A stretch of DNA of 12,913 nt from Paracoccaceae bacterium. Lineage in GTDB: Bacteria; Pseudomonadota; Alphaproteobacteria; Rhodobacterales; Rhodobacteraceae. Below are positions 7,202 through 12,913 of the stretch, piece by piece. The DNA lies in NCBI GenBank assembly GCA_026709725.1, contig JAPOSK010000076.1:1-12913 (forward strand), written 5' to 3'. A program made the translations under genes and the position numbers. The notes beneath the pieces are model-generated. The model was not told the origin of the DNA and did no database searches. It saw only the letters and a program-made list of their open reading frames with translations. Positions within the stretch are counted from its first letter, which is position 1. Each line of letters starts with the position of its first letter.

Positions 7202-7682
7202 TGGGGCGCCGGACACCTGTTGGCTGCCGCACATCGGAGAGATGCGGGAGCGGCAATCCGACAGAATTCGGTCCGGGCCCCACGACTTCGGACAGGGCTT
7301 GACCCTTCAGCTGACGCCGGGCGTTGGCTCGACCACAGTTCAGATGGCCCGCGATAGTGCTCTTGCAATCAGGATGCATTGGCGATGCTGTTCCTCGGCA
7401 TTATTGCACAAAACCGATTCAGTCCTTGCCCCCAATCCAGATTCATGTATCGAAGAGCCGTGTCGAGCATGATTTTTCCCGAATTCCGATGAAGGCTGAA
7501 CATGATTGCGGTCTGTTGCCAGAATTGCTCACCGAAGTGACTTCCGGTATTGCAATGCGGTGCGGATTTCGTGCAGATCACGCTTGCGTGAACGACAATC
7601 TCCTGGCCTGATTGAGCAAATGACAGATATTATCCCCCGGCACGAAGATGGCTCTGCCCGAAGCGTGGGAAGGTGCAGAGGC
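7202..7682. other. Intergenic region, no gene recognised
   Basis: The 481-nt gap between the SDR and the efflux adaptor has short open frames on both strands, none recognisable. The adaptor frame is open back to a TTG at 7506, but that extension does not look like a signal peptide or family sequence. A small imperfect hairpin (tgccgc/gcggca) lies around 7227-7256. A promoter for the efflux operon is expected here but none is clear, and no regulator gene is present. Confidence 0.4.
7668..7673 (+). promoter_or_regulatory. Ribosome binding site of the adaptor gene
   Basis: GGAAGG lies 9 nt before the ATG at 7683 and supports that start over the in-frame TTG at 7506 and ATG at 7620. Confidence 0.5.
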
Positions 7683-8837
7683 ATGACCGGCCGGATTCTC
7701 CATTCCTTGAGATTTCGATGCGACACCCGGAAAGTGTTGCGGTTACCGTGGGGTGTCGTCGGATCGTTGTTCAGTGCACCGTGCCACAGCACCGTCATTC
7801 CGTTCCTTGTTTTCGCAGTCGCTGCGTCATCATTGACTCTGTCACGTGCACAGGCCGAGGACAGCGAACTGAGATGGGCAAAGGTCGTACCGGTCGAGCT
7901 GCAGGCCGGGACGATTGAGCGTCGATTTTATGGTCGGGTGGCAGCCAGGCAGACTGTCGATCTTGCGTTCCAGGTGACCGGTCAGATCATTGAATTTCCA
8001 GTGACTGAGGGATCCCGGCTCAGGACAGGTGAGTTGATTGCACGGCTTGACCCCGGACCGTTCGAACTTGACCTGGAGGAGGCGCGGATTGAACAGGAGC
8101 GGGTGGAGCGAAACTATGCCCGTTACAGGGAACTCCAGGCAACCGCAGTCAGCCGTGTGGAGGTTGAGGATGCCGAGACACAGGCACGTCTGGCCGCAGT
8201 CAGGGTTGGCAGGGTGGAACGGGCATTGCGTCAGTCCACATTGAATGCCCCATTTGAAGCCCTTGTGGCTCAGCGTTACACGACAAACTTCACAACGATT
8301 GCCTCTGGTACGCCTGTGGTCAGACTTCATGACATGTCCGAACTCAGGATTGAGATTGAGGTCCCCGAGATCCTTATCCAGAAAGCCGGACAGGATTCCG
8401 AATATGAATTGACAGCCAGATTCCCTTCAATTGACGCGGTATTTCCCCTTGAGATTCGTGAATTCAACGCTGAGACCTCGGAGATCGGTCAGACATTTCA
8501 GATTACCCTCGGCCTGACCCCGCCCGCAGGCCAGCTGATTCTGCCGGGATCTTCAGTCGAGGTGAATGTCCGTATTCGGACCAGTGAGGACAGTCTCAGC
8601 ATACCCCTTTCGGCAATTGTCGCGGCAAACGACAGCACTCCGCATGTGATGGTGTTTGAGGCGGATGGCAACGAGACCGGTATCGTGTCCCGCGTTCCGG
8701 TGGTGATCGAACCGACATCGGCGGGTGGTGTGCAAGTGATTTCCGGTCTGGTCTCCGGGCAGGAAATTATCGCAAGTGGTGGTGCATTGCTTGGTGAGGG
8801 TGAACGGGTCAGGCGATTTTCCGGATTTGATGAGTAG
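7683..8837 (+). CDS. RND efflux periplasmic adaptor (HlyD/AcrA type)
   Basis: A 384-aa membrane fusion protein that would link the inner-membrane RND pump to an outer-membrane channel. A hydrophobic segment (39-54) and AQA before E59 look like a signal peptide, though its N-terminal part is long, so the true start could lie further inside. The mature part has a barrel-sandwich (lipoyl) half with DLAFQVTGQI and VTEGSRLRTGELIARLDPGP (93-127), a helical hairpin rich in E/R (128-185), the second lipoyl half at 186-215, and a beta-barrel part after that. No lipobox was seen. It lies 11 nt upstream of the permease and is surely co-transcribed with it. No outer-membrane factor gene is in the window, so a TolC-like channel must come from elsewhere. 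Substrate unknown. Confidence 0.9.
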   Translation: MTGRILHSLRFRCDTRKVLRLPWGVVGSLFSAPCHSTVIPFLVFAVAASSLTLSRAQAEDSELRWAKVVPVELQAGTIERRFYGRVAARQTVDLAFQVTGQIIEFPVTEGSRLRTGELIARLDPGPFELDLEEARIEQERVERNYARYRELQATAVSRVEVEDAETQARLAAVRVGRVERALRQSTLNAPFEALVAQRYTTNFTTIASGTPVVRLHDMSELRIEIEVPEILIQKAGQDSEYELTARFPSIDAVFPLEIREFNAETSEIGQTFQITLGLTPPAGQLILPGSSVEVNVRIRTSEDSLSIPLSAIVAANDSTPHVMVFEADGNETGIVSRVPVVIEPTSAGGVQVISGLVSGQEIIASGGALLGEGERVRRFSGFDE

Positions 8838-8848
8838 GGGCGACCGGA

Positions 8849-11800
8849 GTGAATATTGCCCGTGTGTCCATTGATCGGCCGATCTATATCTGGATTCTCG
8901 TTCTGATTTGCCTTGGCGGGGGATGGTGGGGGTTCTCATCGCTCGGTCGCCTTGAAGATCCCGCTTTTACGATCAAAACAGCTGTTGTCGTAACGCAATA
9001 TGCAGGTTCGTCGGCCCAAGAGGTTGCCCACGAAGTCTCTGAACCGATCGAATCCGAAATACAGAAGATGAGCGAGGTTGCCGAAATCCGGTCAACCAAC
9101 CAGCCGGGCCTGTCGATCATTTCGGTTGATATCAAAGATCACCATGATGGTGAAGAGCTGCCTGAGATCTGGACCAAGCTGAGGCATCGAGTCGCCGAAG
9201 CACGCTTGCCAAGCGGGGCATCGCCGCCGCAGGTCAATGACGGTTACGGGGATGTCTACGGGCTCTATTACGCTGTGACCACACCGGGGTTCACGGAACG
9301 GGAGATTCATGCGCTTGCCACTTTTCTGCGTCTTGAGCTGCTCACGGTTGCCGGGGTGGCAGATGTCAGTGTCGAAGGGCTGCCGGAGGAGGTCATCTTT
9401 GTCGAACCGGATGCGGCCCTCGCGGCCAATCTCAATGTCCCACCGTCTGCGATCCGGAGTGCTGTGGCTCAGGCTGACTCAGTCCGGTCCGGCGGATCAA
9501 TCCAGAACAGCGATGGTCGGGTCCTGATTCAGCGACCCGTCGGTCGTAATTCCGTCGATGAAATCGCCGGCCTGCTGGTGGGTGTGAATGGGAGACTTGT
9601 CAATATCGGTGATTTTGCCAGTGTCTACAGGGCACGGGAAAGTCATCCAAACCTGTTGATTCGCTATAATGGCCAGGAGGCGTTTACTCTTGGCGTCGCC
9701 GGTCTCAGTACCGAGAACATCGTTGATGTCGGACATCGTGTTGATGCCAGGTTATCAGCACTGCTCAAGCGGTTTCCGGTCGGTGCAGAGTTGCATCCAA
9801 TCTATCAGCAGCATCTCGTGGTTGAGAAGGCATCAAATGACTTTCTCGAGAATCTCATCATGTCGCTTGGCATCGTTGTTGTGGTGCTCACACTGTTTAT
9901 GGGATGGAGATCTGCGATTGTGGTTGGATCAACCCTGTTGCTGACTGTTCTGGGGACGCTGTTTTTGATGGGTGTGTTTTCGATTGAGATGGAACGCATC
10001 TCGCTCGGAGCCCTCATCATCGCCATGGGTATGCTGGTTGACAATGCCATTGTTGTTGCCGAGGGTATGCAGATCGGCATGCAGCGGGGAAAGTCGTCCG
10101 GGGATGCAGCCGGTGACGCAGTGGCGAAGACCCAGATTCCGCTGCTCGGAGCGACAGTGATTGGCATTATGGCATTCGCCGGCATCGGTCTGAGTCCGGA
10201 TGCAACGGGTGAATACCTGTTCTCCCTGTTTGCGGTGATTGTCATCTCGCTGCTCCTTTCCTGGGTCCTCGCATTAACAGTGACACCGCTGCTCGGACAC
10301 TATCTGTTTGCCCGGCAGTCGGAAGTCTCCGATGCGGTCTACAGTCATTTTCTATTTCGGCTCTATGGCGGATTTTTGCGTTTCTGCCTCAAAATCTGGT
10401 GGCTGATGAGTCCGTTGCTGATTGGGGTGTCCGTGGCGTCTGTGATCCTGTTCGGCAACATCAGGCAGCAGTTTTTTCCGGACAGCAACACACCCCTGCT
10501 CTTCATTGATTACAAACTGACGCAGGGTGCCTCCATTCACACCACCGCACATGACCTTGCTGTCCTTGAGGACTTTCTCTCAAGGCAGGATGATGTGGTC
10601 TCGCATGTGACCTTTGCCGGGCAGGGAGCATCGCGATTCATGCTGACCTATCAACCCGAGGGCTCCAACCCATCTTACGGACATATGATTGTGCGGACCC
10701 GAACGCTTGATGCCATCAGTCCATTGATCGCGAGTCTTGATGCATTTGCCTGGGAAAACCTGCCTCATGCCGAGTTCATCTCAAAACGGCTTGCATTCGG
10801 ACCTGGCGGCGGCGCACCGATTGAAGTCCGATTCTCCGGTCCTGACCCGCTTGTTTTGCGGGATCTCGCCGAGGAAGCCATTAGCAAAATCACCACAGCG
10901 ACCCAACACATCCGCAACGCACGCATTGACTGGCGCGAGATGGAGCAGGTGTTGCGACCGGACTATGCGTTTGACCGTGCTCAAGCGGTCGGGATTACCC
11001 GTGACGATGTCACCGAGGTCCTGGAATATGCAACGGAAGGAATCCAGGTTGGGGTGTTTCGGGAGGGTGAACGCCAGATTTCGATTCGGATGCGTGCCGG
11101 CCAGCAGAACGATGCTGGGCTGATGGATCAGTTGATTTATTCAGGGTCGATCAACCAGCTGATCCCGCTCGAACAGGTCATTGACGGTTTGGTCTTTGAG
11201 GGACAGAATACATTGATGATGCGCCGTGATCGCGTTTTCACAATCACCGTGGGTGCCGATATTGCTGTTGGCAAGGTTGCTTCTGAGGTCCAGAACGAAA
11301 TTCAGGAGGTGATTGACAGAATGTCAATCCCGCTAGGATACCGGATGGAATGGGGCGGGGAATACGAGAGTTCACGGGATGCCCAGATGTCCCTTGGTGC
11401 CCAACTCCCCATCAGTCTTCTGGTCATGGTTCTGATATCAGTGTTGCTGTACAACGCGCTTCGCCAACCCCTGATCATCTGGCTCCTCGTGCCGATGTCG
11501 GTCAACGGCGTGGTTCTTGGCCTGCTCGGCACCGGTCTGCCCTTCACATTCACCGCGCTTCTCGGGCTCCTGTCGCTCTCTGGAATGCTGGTCAAGAATG
11601 GTATCGTTCTGGTTGAAGAGATCAACATCGTGCGCCATGAGAGGCCCGGCTGGCGACTCGCTGACGTGATTGTCAATGCTTCGGTTTCACGATTGCGACC
11701 GGTTATTCTGGCCGCAGGAACGACAATTCTGGGCATGTCACCCCTTCTTGCCGATGCCTTCTTCCGTTCAATGGCAGTGACGATAATGAGCGGTCTCCTG

Positions 11801-11929
11801 TTTGCCTCCATCCTGACACTCGTTGCCGCTCCGGTTTTTTACTATGCGATGTTCCCAAGAGGACCTCTTCACACACCGCAGGCAGCGGAAACGGAATCAT
11901 CTGAAAGTCAGACCCGGTCGCTTGCGTAA
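8849..11929 (+). CDS. RND efflux permease (AcrB/HAE-1 superfamily)
   Basis: A 1026-aa inner-membrane proton-driven exporter, of normal family length. TM1 is at about residues 13-30, followed by a large periplasmic loop. A cluster of membrane helices starts near 330 and includes TM4 with GMLVDNAIVV (D398-N399). A second half repeats this plan, with a second periplasmic loop and TM10 containing GMLVKNGIVL (K916). In AcrB the proton relay is D407-D408-K940. Here the first Asp and the Lys are kept but the second Asp is Asn, as in some less-studied RND branches. The start is GTG at 8849, with AGGGG (8836-8840) as ribosome site. It forms an operon with the adaptor and is followed by an intrinsic terminator. 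Drug, metal or other substrate cannot be told. Confidence 0.92.
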   Translation: MNIARVSIDRPIYIWILVLICLGGGWWGFSSLGRLEDPAFTIKTAVVVTQYAGSSAQEVAHEVSEPIESEIQKMSEVAEIRSTNQPGLSIISVDIKDHHDGEELPEIWTKLRHRVAEARLPSGASPPQVNDGYGDVYGLYYAVTTPGFTEREIHALATFLRLELLTVAGVADVSVEGLPEEVIFVEPDAALAANLNVPPSAIRSAVAQADSVRSGGSIQNSDGRVLIQRPVGRNSVDEIAGLLVGVNGRLVNIGDFASVYRARESHPNLLIRYNGQEAFTLGVAGLSTENIVDVGHRVDARLSALLKRFPVGAELHPIYQQHLVVEKASNDFLENLIMSLGIVVVVLTLFMGWRSAIVVGSTLLLTVLGTLFLMGVFSIEMERISLGALIIAMGMLVDNAIVVAEGMQIGMQRGKSSGDAAGDAVAKTQIPLLGATVIGIMAFAGIGLSPDATGEYLFSLFAVIVISLLLSWVLALTVTPLLGHYLFARQSEVSDAVYSHFLFRLYGGFLRFCLKIWWLMSPLLIGVSVASVILFGNIRQQFFPDSNTPLLFIDYKLTQGASIHTTAHDLAVLEDFLSRQDDVVSHVTFAGQGASRFMLTYQPEGSNPSYGHMIVRTRTLDAISPLIASLDAFAWENLPHAEFISKRLAFGPGGGAPIEVRFSGPDPLVLRDLAEEAISKITTATQHIRNARIDWREMEQVLRPDYAFDRAQAVGITRDDVTEVLEYATEGIQVGVFREGERQISIRMRAGQQNDAGLMDQLIYSGSINQLIPLEQVIDGLVFEGQNTLMMRRDRVFTITVGADIAVGKVASEVQNEIQEVIDRMSIPLGYRMEWGGEYESSRDAQMSLGAQLPISLLVMVLISVLLYNALRQPLIIWLLVPMSVNGVVLGLLGTGLPFTFTALLGLLSLSGMLVKNGIVLVEEINIVRHERPGWRLADVIVNASVSRLRPVILAAGTTILGMSPLLADAFFRSMAVTIMSGLLFASILTLVAAPVFYYAMFPRGPLHTPQAAETESSESQTRSLA

Positions 11930-12049
11930 CCATTGCGGATGCATCGGCAGCTGTCACCGGATACGACAGAATCCGAATTGAGCAAAACAGGCCTGCATGC
12001 CGACGCGCAGCATCAGGATTACCTGTTCATTTGCCTGCCGCGATCTGAC

Positions 12050-12081
12050 AGGTCGATTTATGCGGAATAAATCGACCTTTT
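12050..12081 (+). terminator. Intrinsic terminator of the efflux operon
   Basis: A perfect 11-bp stem, aggtcgattta (12050-12060) with taaatcgacct (12068-12078), encloses a 7-nt loop and runs into TTTT (12078-12081). It lies 120 nt after the permease stop. The T-run is short, so efficiency is uncertain. Confidence 0.6.
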
Positions 12082-12090
12082 GGAGTGACA

Positions 12091-12107
12091 TGTCGATGCA
12101 ATCGACA
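12091..12107. repeat. Short inverted repeat with GTCGAT arms
   Basis: tgtcgat and atcgaca flank a 3-nt centre. The arms share GTCGAT/ATCGAC with the terminator stem just upstream, and the site lies immediately before the start of the Fic pseudogene at 12120. It could be an old operator, but chance is possible. Confidence 0.4.
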
Positions 12108-12119
12108 CTCCCGGAGCGC

Positions 12120-12913
12120 ATGTCGAAAAAATCAGCAGACATCACCATGCTGTTTGATCCCCATCGCTCCCATAATGACCTGCCGAATCCGCCTCCTGCT
12201 TCGGAGATTGAGACATATGCCATTCTTCCGGGTTGCATCACCGCACATGTCGGCGTTGACAGAACTCCGTGTGTGCGGGGATCTGGTCCCAAACCAGGCA
12301 GCGCTGATCAACTCAATTCCCCTCCTCGAAACGCAGGCGAGCTCGGAGATCGAGAACATGGTCACGACAGCAGACCGTCTGCTCCGCTATGCCAATGATA
12401 CGAAAGATCAATCCGGCCCGGTCACCCGGGAGCTCTCCGCTGCCGCACTGCATTGCACGGTGGTTTTGAGATGCTGAAACATCGACCGATCCCGACCGCC
12501 ACCGCAGTTGAAGTGTGTCGAACGATCAAGGGAGCAGAGCTGGATATTCGCAAAACGCCGGGAACGGTTTTAGGGAATGACGTGATTCAAGAAGTCATCT
12601 GCACATCGCCGGAAGGTGAGGATGTTCTCCGAAGCGGGTTTGCCAAACGGGAGCGTTGCATTCACCAAAGCGAGGACATTGATCCGCTGATTCGTCTTGC
12701 GGTGATGCATTATCAGTTCGAGGCGATCCGCCCGCTTATCGACGGAAATGGTCGGGCCGGACATATTCTCAACCTGCTTTACCTTGTCGACATGGGCCCG
12801 CTTGATATTCCTGTCCTTTATCTCAGCCGATATGTCATCCGGAACAAGGCGCTCCACCACCGGCGTCTTCTGGGTGTCACCGCCCGGAGACTGGGAGTCA
12901 TGGATACTTTTCA
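12120..12913 (+). pseudogene. Frameshifted Fic-family AMP-transferase gene, runs off the window
   Basis: The start ATG (12120) follows a GGAG 3 nt upstream. Frames must be joined to read the protein. DPHRSHNDLPNPPPASEIET continues as CITAHV, then ALTELRVCGDLVPNQAALIN with the inhibitory-helix motif SSEIEN, then RCRTALHGGFEMLKHRP, then EDIDPLIRLAVMHYQFEAI and the Fic motif, and finally GDWESWILF at the window end. The breaks are consistent with an extra base near 12252, a missing base near 12432 and an extra base near 12880. At the Fic motif (12729-12764) the catalytic HPF is RPL and the final Arg is His (RPLIDGNGRAGH). A living relative would be a class II Fic AMP-transferase inhibited by its own N-terminal helix. 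The frameshifts could be sequencing errors, but the active-site changes argue for real decay. Confidence 0.85.

Noticed and set aside
7506..7682. N-terminal extension of the efflux adaptor from a TTG start
   Set aside because: The extension is Arg-rich and unlike a signal peptide, while ATG 7683 has a well-placed ribosome site.

Overview
The window looks like an accessory stretch of a fairly GC-rich proteobacterial chromosome. Domain flavour (SDR, RND pump and Fic types) hints at Alphaproteobacteria, but no marker gene fixes the taxon. No rRNA, tRNA or CRISPR array was seen.

Layout. Positions 1-398 are the right end of a very GC-rich element that starts outside the window. Positions 592-4503 hold a tightly coupled two-gene operon of lower GC. 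The first gene is a large PHP-domain plus ABC/SMC-type ATPase with a central coiled coil. The second, 3 nt downstream, is an AlbA_2 (Schlafen-type) plus GHKL-like ATPase-domain protein. Positions 4642-5153 hold a transposase-less element with terminal inverted repeats. Its right end is about 92% identical to the repeat at 332-398, so the operon sits between two same-orientation element ends. Positions 5160-5690 carry a dead Fic gene on the minus strand that has lost its catalytic motif. Positions 5691-6358 hold no recognisable gene, only overlapping hairpins. A conventional NAD-type SDR oxidoreductase follows (6365-7201), then a two-gene RND efflux operon (adaptor 7683-8837, permease 8849-11929) ending in a good intrinsic terminator (12050-12081). 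From 12120 to the window end lies a second Fic gene, with three single-base frameshifts and a ruined active site.

How it fits together. The likely novel system is the ATPase + AlbA_2 pair. Its architecture (large coiled-coil ABC-type ATPase with a nuclease-like N-domain, plus a nucleic-acid-binding partner), its coupling, its base composition and its placement between mobile-element ends and wrecked toxin genes all resemble an anti-phage or stress-response module. Several metal ligands expected in the PHP domain are replaced, so this domain may bind rather than cut. The SDR and RND genes look like ordinary cargo or chromosomal genes. All functional statements are inferred from sequence motifs; no database search was run.
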